Shown in pieces: positions 26,861 to 34,731 of a stretch of 64,000 nt of DNA (the first letter of the stretch is position 1; the number at the start of each line of letters is the position of its first letter). A program made the translations under genes and the position numbers. The DNA is from Pseudomonas sp. IAC-BECa141 (GTDB taxonomy: Bacteria > Pseudomonadota > Gammaproteobacteria > Pseudomonadales > Pseudomonadaceae). The stretch is from NCBI RefSeq assembly GCF_020544405.1, contig NZ_CP065410.1, forward strand, positions 2,356,001-2,420,000, written 5' to 3'. The notes below the pieces were generated by a model. It ran no database searches. It had not been told where the DNA came from and worked only from the letters and a program-made list of their open reading frames with translations.

Positions 26861-27834
26861 CCCCCGGTGTTCGCCGGCATCGTGAACGACAGTGGTTGCC
26901 CCTTGTAGTGAGCCAGCTCGACCAGATGTGGCCTGGGCTCGGGAGACAGAACTCCCGGCCCCAGATCCGGCTGCGCTGCCCAACCCGCCAGGTCTTCGGT
27001 GATGATGAACGGATATTCGGAAATCTCTGGTTCCTGCCAGCCAGTGCCGCTGTGGCGCAAGTGCACATGACGGATCTTCTCGTTGATGTGATGGATACCC
27101 AGCGTCAGGTTCAGATCCAGCCCAGACAGACACTCCACGCCATTGAAGAGCTTGTGCAATGGCACCTGGAAATCCAGCCCGTCATCCAGTCCCGCCTGAA
27201 AGTCCATGGGCCCGAAACGCTCGCCATCCCCCTTCAATTGCACCGCGATATAGGCGCTGTAATGCACCGGCATCACCCGTATCCCGTGGGCATCACCGTC
27301 AACGAAGGGCAGGAAGCATCGCAGGCGTTCGTCATAGCGGGCAGCTGCAGTCCCTGTGCGAGCTATCCCGGTGCGGGAGAAACACAAATCGGCATGCTGG
27401 CCGTGGACCGTGTCGTCGGCACAGCGGTATTCGCTGGCGAATACCGCCACCGACAGTGGTGCATATTGAGCCTGTTGCATCAGGTCGTTGAGTGTGGGTG
27501 GCTGGATGCCGAACACGTAGTTCAGAACCGTTTCGATTTCAGCATGGGTGGGGAAAACCCGCAGTTGCCGTCCAGTCTCGTCAGCCGTGACTCGCGGTGA
27601 AGCGAGCGCGTGGTAGAGCAGGCTATGTGCGGGACGGGTCGGCTCTATGGCGCGGTAACCGTCAGGGCAGAAATCCTCGAAACCTTCGAGAGTCCGGTTG
27701 ATGGTCAGTGGCTTGAGCAGTTCTGCCTTCAATGAAGGCGCCAGAATATCCAGGCCGTGCGCGAGCATCAGCGAACGCCAGCCACCCGCAGCCAATCGCT
27801 GACAGGTTCGGGTTACGGATTCGAGCAGATTCAT
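26809..27834 (-). CDS. N-terminal part of a frameshifted large protein of unknown family
   Basis: 341 codons. The ATG at 27834 has GGAG 6 bases upstream, so translation begins here. The protein is soluble with no signal peptide; distinctive parts are CPDGYRAIEPTRPAHSLLYHA, FSRTGIARTGTAAARYDERLRCFLPFVDGD and LSFTMPANTGGWSMADIK. After ADIK the frame runs on for only nine more codons before a stop, while the sense continues in the -1 frame. This looks like a single-base deletion in an A run, or a sequencing error. There is no canonical slippery heptamer, so programmed frameshifting is less likely. Confidence 0.6.
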   Translation of the reverse strand: MNLLESVTRTCQRLAAGGWRSLMLAHGLDILAPSLKAELLKPLTINRTLEGFEDFCPDGYRAIEPTRPAHSLLYHALASPRVTADETGRQLRVFPTHAEIETVLNYVFGIQPPTLNDLMQQAQYAPLSVAVFASEYRCADDTVHGQHADLCFSRTGIARTGTAAARYDERLRCFLPFVDGDAHGIRVMPVHYSAYIAVQLKGDGERFGPMDFQAGLDDGLDFQVPLHKLFNGVECLSGLDLNLTLGIHHINEKIRHVHLRHSGTGWQEPEISEYPFIITEDLAGWAAQPDLGPGVLSPEPRPHLVELAHYKGQPLSFTMPANTGGWSMADIKWESMARSRT

Positions 27835-27891
27835 GCGTGCTCCACGATACGGTTGTATGAGGTGCCATCGCATACCGATCAGTTGACGATT

Positions 27892-27915
27892 GCGACTGAC
27901 AGAACTGACAGTCGC
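27892..27915. promoter_or_regulatory. palindrome upstream of the large frameshifted gene
   Basis: GCGACTG-N10-CAGTCGC lies 58 bases before the start codon of the large gene. The perfect 7-bp arms could be an operator or a leader hairpin. The rest of 27835-28063 shows no gene. No regulator can be assigned. Confidence 0.3.
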
Positions 27916-28063
27916 GACCAACGGAGCTAAACGCGGCGGCGGTGACCCACGATAGAGCCACGCACCGGATCAAAAAAATCGCCAATTTCCGAGAGAGGTG
28001 TAGCCGCCGGCTTCATATGACGTCATCCCTGACGTCCGGTGGTCGGTGTTGTTTAAACAGAGA

Positions 28064-29371
28064 TCACGAATGCAGCGGCAACCTGAGCTCCGCACACAAC
28101 CCGCCACCGTCGCGATTGCTCAGCGTCAGCGACCCGCCCAGCGCCATCGCCAGTTGCTGGGCAATCGCCAGCCCCAGCCCGGTGCCGCCGGTGCTGCGGT
28201 TGCGCGAGTTTTCCACGCGGTAGAACGGCTCCATCACCTGGGCCAGTTCTTCTTCGGCGATGCCCGGGCCGCGATCCATGACCTTGATCGACAGGCCGGT
28301 CCCGTCGCGCTGAATCAGCAGCTCGGCAGCGCCGGCGAATTTCAGCGCGTTGTCAGTCAGGTTGACCAGCACCCGGCGCAAGGCGTGGGGGCGGGTGTCG
28401 ATGACCGCCTCACTCTTGCCGCTCAACTGCACTTCCTTGCCCATGTCCTGATAGTCGAACACCAGGCTGTCGAGGAACGAATCCAGGTTGGTACGCCGGC
28501 TTTCCTCGGTCGAGCCATGGATGCTGCGGGCGTAGGCCACGCCTTCGCGCACCAGATGTTCCATTTCGCCGAGGTCGTTCCACAGTTTGTCTTTCTCGGC
28601 CGAATCGTCCATGAACTCCGCCCGCAGTTTCATGCGGGTGATCGGGGTTTGCAGGTCGTGGGAGATCGCCGCGAGCAGTTGCATGCGCTCTTTCAGGTAC
28701 GCGGCAATGCGCGCCTGCATTGAATTGAAAGCGCGGGCGGCGTAAGCCACTTCGTTCGGGCCTTTTTCGTCGAGGTTGATCGGGTGGGCGTTGGGGTCGA
28801 GGGTTTCCACGGCGTTGGCGAGGCGGGTGAGGGGGCGGATGGCGATACGCACCGCCAGCCAGGTACAAGCGAGCATCAGCGCCAGTTGCCCGAGCAATAC
28901 CACCGGCAGCCACGGCGACAGCGGTACCATCGACGGGCGCACATCGATGGTCACCGGGCTGCCGTCGCTCAGGCGCAGGTGGCCCTGAAAGTGTTTTATC
29001 GGGCCGGGAATATCGGTGAACGTCAGCGGATAGGCCTCGCCAATTGCGTCGGTAATCGAGGTGACGGCAATCGGCACGTCCTGCGGATCCAGCGGTGTGC
29101 CCGGTTCGCCTTCGCTCAGCAGATAGCCGTAATTCTTGCGAGCCAGGCGTTTGAGCCACATCGGGCGCTCTTCGGCGGGCAGGCGGTCGAGGATGGCAAT
29201 CGAGGTCGAGACGTCGGTTTCGAGGTTGCCGAGCATGGTGTTCTTCGCGCTTTCGTAGCGCTCGTAATATTGCGCGCCGAACGACAGCGCCTGAGCGAGG
29301 ATCAGGCCGATCAGGAAAATCAGCGACAAGCGGGAGGCGAGGGTGCGCGGCCAGCGCAGGGCGACATTCAT
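28064..29371 (-). CDS. two-component sensor histidine kinase
   Basis: A 435-residue membrane kinase. A first membrane helix (residues 12-30) and a second (about 155-175, LLGQLALMLACTWLAVRIA) enclose a periplasmic domain of about 120 residues. HAMP, HisKA (LAAISHDLQTPITRMKLRAEF) and HATPase (NLTDNALKFA; DRGPGIAEEEL; GGTGLGLAIAQQLA) follow. It overlaps the response regulator gene as ATGA. The signal is unknown; the divergent thiol-disulfide genes suggest an envelope redox or metal cue. Confidence 0.92.
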   Translation of the reverse strand: MNVALRWPRTLASRLSLIFLIGLILAQALSFGAQYYERYESAKNTMLGNLETDVSTSIAILDRLPAEERPMWLKRLARKNYGYLLSEGEPGTPLDPQDVPIAVTSITDAIGEAYPLTFTDIPGPIKHFQGHLRLSDGSPVTIDVRPSMVPLSPWLPVVLLGQLALMLACTWLAVRIAIRPLTRLANAVETLDPNAHPINLDEKGPNEVAYAARAFNSMQARIAAYLKERMQLLAAISHDLQTPITRMKLRAEFMDDSAEKDKLWNDLGEMEHLVREGVAYARSIHGSTEESRRTNLDSFLDSLVFDYQDMGKEVQLSGKSEAVIDTRPHALRRVLVNLTDNALKFAGAAELLIQRDGTGLSIKVMDRGPGIAEEELAQVMEPFYRVENSRNRSTGGTGLGLAIAQQLAMALGGSLTLSNRDGGGLCAELRLPLHS

Positions 29372-30108
29372 GCAGGGGCTCCGAGGACTTCGACCGGCAA
29401 CGAGAACACGTAGCCTTCGCTGCGCACGGTCTTGATGTAGGCCGGTTCACGGGCGTCATCCAGCAGGCGCTGGCGCAGACGGCTGACCAGCAGATCGATG
29501 GAGCGGTCGAACAGATCGGCATCGCGGCCCTGGGTCAGGTTGAGCAATTGATCGCGGCTGAGCACCCGTTGCGGATGGTCGAGGAATACCCGCAGCAAAC
29601 GGTATTCCGCGCCGCTGAGCGCGACCATGGTGCCGTCGGTGTCCAGCAGATGCCGGGCCGAAGTGTCGAGTTGCCAGCGACCGAATGCCAGCAGCCGACC
29701 GCTTTCAGTCACCACCAGATTCGGCGGCAGCATCCGTGTGCGGCGCAGCACGGCATTGATCCGCGCCAGCAGTTCGCGGGCGGCGAACGGTTTGGTCAGG
29801 TAATCGTCGGCGCCCATTTCCAGGCCGAGGATGCGGTCGGTTTCATCGTTGCGCGCGGTGAGCATCAGGATCGGCGTGGCCTTGTGTTTGCCCGAGCGCA
29901 GTTCGCGGCACAGCAGCAGGCCATCGTCGCCGGGCATCATGATGTCGAGCACGATCAGGTCGACGGTGTTGGCCTCCAGGAAACTGCGCATCTGGCGGCC
30001 ATCGGCAACCACTGTGGTGCGCAGGCCGTTTTTCTTCAGGTAATTGCCGACCAGTTCGCGAATCTCGCGGTCGTCGTCGACGATCAGGATGTGATCGACA
30101 TGTTCCAT
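29368..30108 (-). CDS. OmpR-family response regulator
   Basis: A 246-residue regulator. Receiver domain with acidic pocket DDD at 11-13, phospho-acceptor Asp near 55 (LIVLDIMMPGDDG) and LTKPFAA lysine. The C-terminal winged helix ends VSRLRQRLLDDAREPAYIKTVRSEGYVF. TGAGG precedes the ATG at 30108. Two copies of the TGTATC operator lie within 175 bases upstream, so autoregulation is likely. The region 30109-30414 otherwise contains no gene. Confidence 0.92.
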   Translation of the reverse strand: MEHVDHILIVDDDREIRELVGNYLKKNGLRTTVVADGRQMRSFLEANTVDLIVLDIMMPGDDGLLLCRELRSGKHKATPILMLTARNDETDRILGLEMGADDYLTKPFAARELLARINAVLRRTRMLPPNLVVTESGRLLAFGRWQLDTSARHLLDTDGTMVALSGAEYRLLRVFLDHPQRVLSRDQLLNLTQGRDADLFDRSIDLLVSRLRQRLLDDAREPAYIKTVRSEGYVFSLPVEVLGAPA

Positions 30109-30179
30109 GGGGCCAAACCTCAATAAAAGGGGATTGCCGGGCAGTTTATCGAGCCTGCGCGAGGCCGCCTGCCTGTCTT

Positions 30180-30215
30180 TGTATTGCAGTGTATCCAGCG
30201 CTGCGACGGATACAC
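30180..30215. promoter_or_regulatory. TGTATT-N4-TGTATC-N12-GGATACAC operator, copy 1
   Basis: 14 of 16 bases match the TGTATCGCTGTGTATC direct repeat found at 22907 and 30248, with the same N12 gap to the inverted half-site. It lies 72 bases upstream of the response regulator start. It is probably bound by that regulator, which is inference. Confidence 0.6.
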
Positions 30216-30247
30216 GCCGACGCAAAAAGCGGATTTTCACAGGGTTT

Positions 30248-30283
30248 TGTATCGCTGTGTATCCCGCACGCGCGCGGATACGT
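30248..30283. promoter_or_regulatory. TGTATC-N4-TGTATC-N12-GGATAC operator, copy 2
   Basis: The 16-base core is identical to the one upstream of the MNIO pair. The inverted half GGATAC follows after 12 bases, and a further TATACA lies 9 bases on (30291-30296). It is placed to serve the divergent DUF2790 gene at 30415 and the regulator at 30108. Confidence 0.6.
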
Positions 30284-30414
30284 AGCGATTTATACACGGC
30301 ATTTGCCGACACATGCGCGATACCTCGCGAGCTTTAAATGAGCTCCATCGAGGCACACACAGAACGCCTCGGCCCACTCAACGATTCAACCATTGAAGCC
30401 CCGAGGAAAACGCC

Positions 30415-30684
30415 ATGAACACCAAGACCAAATCGATCGCTGCCGCTTGCCTGTTTGCCGCTTTGAACATCTGCACCCTGTCGGCCCGCGCCGAAGCCGA
30501 TGTCACCCCGCAAACCTACTCCTACGGCAGTCACCTGGACATCCAGAAAGTGGTGTCGCTGACCCAGGACAACTCGATGACCTGCGGCATCGTCGACGCC
30601 CGCCTGACTTACCTCGACTCGGCCGGCAAGACCCGGGTGCTCGACTACCGCAAATTCGCCGACGGCTGCAACCAGGACAACTGA
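30415..30684 (+). CDS. small secreted DUF2790 protein
   Basis: An 89-residue protein with a signal peptide (cleavage near LSARA-EA). The mature part, about 63 residues, matches DUF2790, a family almost confined to Pseudomonas: YGSHLDIQKVVSLTQ, TCGIVDARLTYLDSAG and FADGC. It contains two cysteines, which could form a disulfide. GAGGAAAA precedes the ATG. It is the first gene of a unit divergent from the two-component system. Function unknown. Confidence 0.85.
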   Translation: MNTKTKSIAAACLFAALNICTLSARAEADVTPQTYSYGSHLDIQKVVSLTQDNSMTCGIVDARLTYLDSAGKTRVLDYRKFADGCNQDN

Positions 30685-30714
30685 TTACCCCCTCTCTATA
30701 AAAGGAACATCGCC

Positions 30715-31011
30715 ATGAACAACGTATCGCGCTATCTGACCGCTGTTGCCTTCTCCCTCGCCGGCGTTGCGGCCCACGCCAACGCTGCCGTCGAACAGCA
30801 CAACTGTGGCAGCAGCACCTGCTTTCAACTGGCCCCGGTGGCCAAACCGGGCAGCGACGCTCTGATCGCCGCCGACGGCGCCAGCCGCACACCGCAGGGG
30901 CAGATGGTGGCCGCCGACGGTTCCAGCCATACGCCGCAAGGCCAGATGGTGGCGGAAAACGGTGCCAGCCGTACGCCGCAAAGCCAGTGGCTGGAAAGCC
31001 GGACGGCTTGA
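30715..31011 (+). CDS. small secreted protein with three 14-residue repeats
   Basis: A 98-residue protein with a signal peptide (near AHANA-AV), a short cysteine pair (HNCGSSTCF) and then three tandem repeats of 14 residues with consensus DGASRTPQGQMVAA. AAAGGA precedes the ATG, 30 bases after the DUF2790 gene. A GGGGGC/GCCCCC hairpin at 31020-31046 follows it. No family is recognised. Neighbouring DipZ suggests its cysteines are redox-managed in the periplasm. Confidence 0.75.
   Translation: MNNVSRYLTAVAFSLAGVAAHANAAVEQHNCGSSTCFQLAPVAKPGSDALIAADGASRTPQGQMVAADGSSHTPQGQMVAENGASRTPQSQWLESRTA
30871..30996 (+). repeat. three tandem 42-bp units inside the small secreted protein
   Basis: Units at 30871-30912, 30913-30954 and 30955-30996 encode DGASRTPQGQMVAA, DGSSHTPQGQMVAE and NGASRTPQSQWLES (each preceded in frame by an Ala or Glu codon). 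Synonymous positions differ between units, so the repeat is old and kept at protein level. Confidence 0.8.
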
Positions 31012-31088
31012 GGATTGAAGGGGGCTGCCTGTAACAGACGGCCCCCGATCCAGTCGACAGAACACCCTTCATTCAAAAGGTGAACCTC

Positions 31089-32303
31089 ATGTTTCTCATC
31101 GCTTTCCTGGGCGGTCTGTTGACTGTCCTCAGTCCGTGCATCCTGCCGGTGGTGCCGTTTCTGTTTGCCGGTGCCGACCGCACCCGTTCGTCGATTCTGC
31201 TGACCCTCGGCGGGATGGCCCTGACTTTCGCCATTGTCTCCAGCCTGGCGGTGGTCAGCAGCGAGTGGGTCATTCAGGCCAGCAATACCGGTCGCCACAT
31301 CGCGCTGGTGGTGATGGTGCTGTTTGCGCTGTCACTGATTTCCGCGCGCATCGGTGACTGGCTGGCGCGGCCCTTCGTGCTGCTGGGCAATCGTCTCGAT
31401 CCGGACAGCCGGAAAAAGACCGGCCCCATGGCCTCGATCATGATCGGCGTGGCCACCGGTCTGTTGTGGGCGCCGTGCGCCGGCCCGATTCTCGGTGTGA
31501 TTCTCACCGGTGCCATGCTGCAAGGCGCCAACGCCCAGACCAGCCTGTTGCTGCTGGCCTACGGCGCCGGCAGTGCGCTGTCGCTGGGGACGCTGATTTT
31601 CGCCGGTCGCGGCCTGGTCAACCGGCTGAAACCGTCGATTCCGTTCACTGGCTGGTTCCGCCGTGGTGCGGGTGTTGCGGTGTTGGCGACAGCGGCGGTG
31701 ATCGCCACCGGTGCGGACAATTTGCTGCTGGCCAACACTTCGTCCCAAGGCGTGGCCACGGTCGAAAAAAGCGTGCTGGAAAACGTGCCGAAGGTGGTGG
31801 ACTACTTCGTCAGCAAAGTCCGTGCGGACTCGACCGAAGACGAGGCCGGCAGAGGTGCGATGCCGTCGCTGTCCGGCGCGGTGCAATGGCTGAACTCGCC
31901 GGAACTGACGGCCGAGTCCTTGCGCGGCAAAGTGGTGCTGGTGGACTTCTGGACGTATGACTGCATCAACTGCCAGCACACCCTGCCGTACGTGAAGGAG
32001 TGGGAGAAGAAGTACGGCAAGGACGGTCTGGTAGTGATCGGCGTGCACACCCCGGAATACGGTTACGAGCGGATCATCGACAACGTCAAGGATCAAGTGA
32101 AGAAGCTCGGCATCACCTACCCGGTGGCCATCGACAACAATTACACAATCTGGCGCAACTTCGATAACCAGTACTGGCCGGCGCATTACCTGGTCGACGC
32201 CAAGGGGCAGGTGCGTTACACCCACTTTGGCGAAGGCAGTTACCAGGCGCAGGAGCAGATGATTCAGCAACTGCTCAAAGAGGCCAAGGCGCCGGCTGCG
32301 TAA
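31089..32303 (+). CDS. dipZ: DipZ-type protein: CcdA/DsbD membrane domain fused to thioredoxin-like domain
   Basis: A 404-residue protein. The N-terminal CcdA-like domain has membrane segments and cysteines in LSPCILPVVPF and WAPCAGPILG. The C-terminal periplasmic thioredoxin-fold domain carries the active site DCINCQ near residue 293, then VVIGVHTPEY as in TlpA/AhpC-like proteins. It moves reducing power from cytoplasm to periplasm. The ATG at 31089 has AAGGTG 8 bases upstream; an in-frame GTG three codons earlier is the alternative. It is probably cotranscribed with the two small secreted proteins. Confidence 0.88.
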   Translation: MFLIAFLGGLLTVLSPCILPVVPFLFAGADRTRSSILLTLGGMALTFAIVSSLAVVSSEWVIQASNTGRHIALVVMVLFALSLISARIGDWLARPFVLLGNRLDPDSRKKTGPMASIMIGVATGLLWAPCAGPILGVILTGAMLQGANAQTSLLLLAYGAGSALSLGTLIFAGRGLVNRLKPSIPFTGWFRRGAGVAVLATAAVIATGADNLLLANTSSQGVATVEKSVLENVPKVVDYFVSKVRADSTEDEAGRGAMPSLSGAVQWLNSPELTAESLRGKVVLVDFWTYDCINCQHTLPYVKEWEKKYGKDGLVVIGVHTPEYGYERIIDNVKDQVKKLGITYPVAIDNNYTIWRNFDNQYWPAHYLVDAKGQVRYTHFGEGSYQAQEQMIQQLLKEAKAPAA

Positions 32304-32314
32304 ACCGCAAAACT

Positions 32315-32348
32315 CAATGGCTCACAGGTCTCGCACCATGAGCCATTG
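32315..32348 (+). terminator. hairpin after dipZ
   Basis: CAATGGCTCA and TGAGCCATTG form a perfect 10-bp stem across 14 bases, followed by TTCGTTG. A second hairpin, GCCCGT-TTTT-ACGGGC, sits at 32408-32423. The rest of the gap to 32524 is featureless. Confidence 0.6.
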
Positions 32349-32524
32349 TTCGTTGTCCCCGACAGTGTTTCGGGGCCTTTACAAAATCCCGCCATTCATC
32401 GGCCAGCGCCCGTTTTTACGGGCTCTCCGGACGATTGGCAGGGACGCCGCACGGCGCCAGCGCGATAGTGGGGGAGCAGGGCCGTCGATGGCTCTGACAC
32501 CCATAAAAAGAAAGCGAGGTTGCC

Positions 32525-32797
32525 ATGCCGAAATTCGTGATTGAACGCGAGATTCCAGGAGCCGGAAAGCTATCGGAGCAAGAACTCAAGGCCGTATCGC
32601 AAACGTCCTGCAACGTGCTGCGTGAACTCGGGCCAGAGGTGCAGTGGCTGCACAGTTATGTGACTGCCGACAAGATCTATTGCGTGTACATCGCACCCAA
32701 CGAAGAACAGGTGCGTGAACACGCAAAGCGTGGGGGATTTCCGGCCAACAGCGTGTCCCGGGTGACGAGCATTATCGATCCGACGACTGCCGAATGA
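32525..32797 (+). CDS. DUF4242 (SCO4226-like) small protein
   Basis: A 90-residue ferredoxin-like-fold protein of the DUF4242 family: KFVIEREIPGAGKLSEQEL, WLHSYVTADKIYCVYIAPNEEQVREHAKRGGFP. A Streptomyces relative binds nickel. It has the same family arrangement of His (WLHSYV) and Cys (IYCVY) but no tested function. GCGAGG precedes the ATG. The next gene, a methyltransferase, follows 25 bases on, so the two may be cotranscribed. Confidence 0.82.
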   Translation: MPKFVIEREIPGAGKLSEQELKAVSQTSCNVLRELGPEVQWLHSYVTADKIYCVYIAPNEEQVREHAKRGGFPANSVSRVTSIIDPTTAE

Positions 32798-32822
32798 TCC
32801 CTGTGCTGTGGAGCATCCATTC

Positions 32823-33635
32823 ATGAGTACCCCCATTGATCTCACTGCCCTGAAGGAACGCCAGAAAGTCGCCTGGGCCAGTGGTGACTACGCCGTGATC
32901 GGCACCACGTTGCAGATCGTCGGCGAAACACTCGCCGAGGCCTGTGACCTGCGCTGCGATGAAGAAGTGCTGGACGTCGCCGCCGGCAATGGCAATGCCA
33001 CGCTGGCGGCGGCGCGCCGGGGTTGTCTGGTGACGTCCACCGACTATGTCGCGGCGCTGCTGGAGCGTGGCCAGGACCGGGCGCGCGCCGAGCATCTGGA
33101 CGTGACCTTTCAGGTTGCCGATGCCGAAGCGTTGCCGTTCGCCGATTCCAGTTTTGACGCAGTGCTGTCGACCTTCGGCGTGATGTTTGCCCCGGATCAG
33201 GCCAAGGCGGCCAGGGAGCTGGGTCGGGTCTGTCGCCGTGGCGGACGGATCGGCCTGGCCAACTGGACGCCGGAAGGCTTCGTCGGCCAGATGTTCAAGA
33301 TCCTCGGCCGCTACCTGCCACCGCCCCCCGTTGCGCAACCTCCTTCAAACTGGGGCGCGGAAGCCTGGTTGCATTCGCACTTCGACGATCGCCAATTCCA
33401 GGTGCAAGTGACTCGCCGTCACTTCAACTTCCGCTATCGCTCGGCGGCGCATTTCATTGATGTGTTTCGCCACTGGTACGGCCCGGTGCACAAGGCGTTC
33501 GCGGCATTGCCGCCGGAGAGCGGGCAGGCGCTGGAAGGAGATCTGACGCAACTGATCGACGGACTGAATCGGGCGGGGGCGGGATCGATGGTGGTACCGA
33601 GTGAGTATCTGGAGGTAGTGATTACCAAACGCTGA
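32823..33635 (+). CDS. class I SAM-dependent methyltransferase
   Basis: A 270-residue UbiE/Methyltransf_11-type enzyme. The SAM site is VLDVAAGNGNATLAAARRG near residue 48, with the acidic STDYV loop, then ADAEALPFADSSFDAVLSTFGVMF and RRGGRIGLANW. The small Gly-rich motif is typical. GGAG lies 9 bases before the ATG at 32823. Substrate unknown. Confidence 0.82.
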   Translation: MSTPIDLTALKERQKVAWASGDYAVIGTTLQIVGETLAEACDLRCDEEVLDVAAGNGNATLAAARRGCLVTSTDYVAALLERGQDRARAEHLDVTFQVADAEALPFADSSFDAVLSTFGVMFAPDQAKAARELGRVCRRGGRIGLANWTPEGFVGQMFKILGRYLPPPPVAQPPSNWGAEAWLHSHFDDRQFQVQVTRRHFNFRYRSAAHFIDVFRHWYGPVHKAFAALPPESGQALEGDLTQLIDGLNRAGAGSMVVPSEYLEVVITKR

Positions 33636-33641
33636 AGCCAT

Positions 33642-33733
33642 TGTGGGAGCGAGCTTGCTCGCGAATGCAGACTGACATTCAACATCTCTGTTGGCTGACA
33701 CGCCGCATTCGCGAGCAAGCTCGCTCCCACAGG
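33642..33733. repeat. REP pair, GTGGGAGCGAGCTTGCTCGCGA type
   Basis: Two inverted copies of TGTGGGAGCGAGCTTGCTCG separated by about 47 bases. It is the same family as the elements at 60791 and 63521. It lies between convergent genes, a common place for Pseudomonas REPs. Confidence 0.88.
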
Positions 33734-33749
33734 GATCCCGACAGGGCTT

Positions 33750-34472
33750 CTATTTCAGATGCGCACCGTCAAACCACTCCAGCGCTGTGCGCCAGATGCA
33801 GATGCCGAGGAAGTAAGCCGACGCCAGCAGCCACAGGCCCATCACCAGCGGGTTGATCACCGGGTGGTTCAGCACCAGCGACAGACTGCACAGCAGCCAG
33901 ATTGCCGTCACCGCAATGTTGATCGGCATGAACCGGCGTACCCGGAATGGGTGCAGGAATTTCATGCGGGTCACGGTCAGCAGCGCCAGGCCGATCACCG
34001 TCAGGAAAGTGAGCCACGGCCCCGGATCGATGATGTACAGACACAAGGCAACCACGTTCCACGCGGCGGGGAAGCCGACGAAATAGTTGTCCTTGCTCTT
34101 CATGTTGACGTTGCAGAAGCAGAACAGCGACGACACCAGAATCAGTGACACGGTCAGCAGCAGCGTGTAGTCGGGCAGGGGAATGTAGCGATAGATGAAC
34201 AGTGCCGGGATGAACACGTAGGTCAGGTAATCGATCACCAGATCGAGGATCGATCCGTCGAAACTCGGCAGCACCGACTGCACGTTGACCTTGCGCGCCA
34301 GCGCCCCGTCGAGGCCGTCGACGATCAGCGCCACGCCCAGCCACATCAGGCAGTGGATCGGCTGGTTTTCCAGCAGGGCAAGGGTGGCCAGAAAAGCGGT
34401 GACCACGCCGGTCGCGGTGAAACCATGGGCGCCCCAGGCCTTGAGCCTGGCGATGTGGACGGTCGATATCAC
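33750..34472 (-). CDS. pcs: phosphatidylcholine synthase
   Basis: A 240-residue inner-membrane enzyme that condenses CDP-diacylglycerol with choline. It has about seven hydrophobic segments and the CDP-alcohol phosphotransferase signature in DGLDGALARKV followed by SFDGSILDLVIDY. FCFCNVNMKSKDNYFVGFPAAWN is typical of Pcs. I choose the GTG at 34472 because GGAGAAC lies upstream and the N-terminus then reads ISTVHIARLKAWG as in relatives; longer frames start with TTG. Confidence 0.9.
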   Translation of the reverse strand: MISTVHIARLKAWGAHGFTATGVVTAFLATLALLENQPIHCLMWLGVALIVDGLDGALARKVNVQSVLPSFDGSILDLVIDYLTYVFIPALFIYRYIPLPDYTLLLTVSLILVSSLFCFCNVNMKSKDNYFVGFPAAWNVVALCLYIIDPGPWLTFLTVIGLALLTVTRMKFLHPFRVRRFMPINIAVTAIWLLCSLSLVLNHPVINPLVMGLWLLASAYFLGICIWRTALEWFDGAHLK

Positions 34473-34731
34473 GAAGGCGTTCTCCAGAAAGTGCAGCAAG
34501 CCGCGTAAACCTTTGCGCAGCAAGGGTGGCGACTAACCGGGTCGGGTTGCAGGTATCGACCGGTCGGGCCGGGTCAAGGTTCACCCGTTCATGAAGATTA
34601 GCTGGCCGGGGAAAAAAATCTCTGCAGAATCACTCGCCCGTGGCCACGTCAGCCCAACGGTGCTGGCACATCGCATCAAGCGGACTATCGTTGCCTGACG
34701 CAGTCATGCACCTTTGCCTGAGGACGACGTC

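Noticed and set aside
25652..27834. Direct assignment of the large split protein as LodA/GoxA
   Set aside because: The N-terminal region and the known LodA C-terminal blocks are not seen; only the flavoprotein partner and a Cys/Trp block hint at a similar cofactor system.
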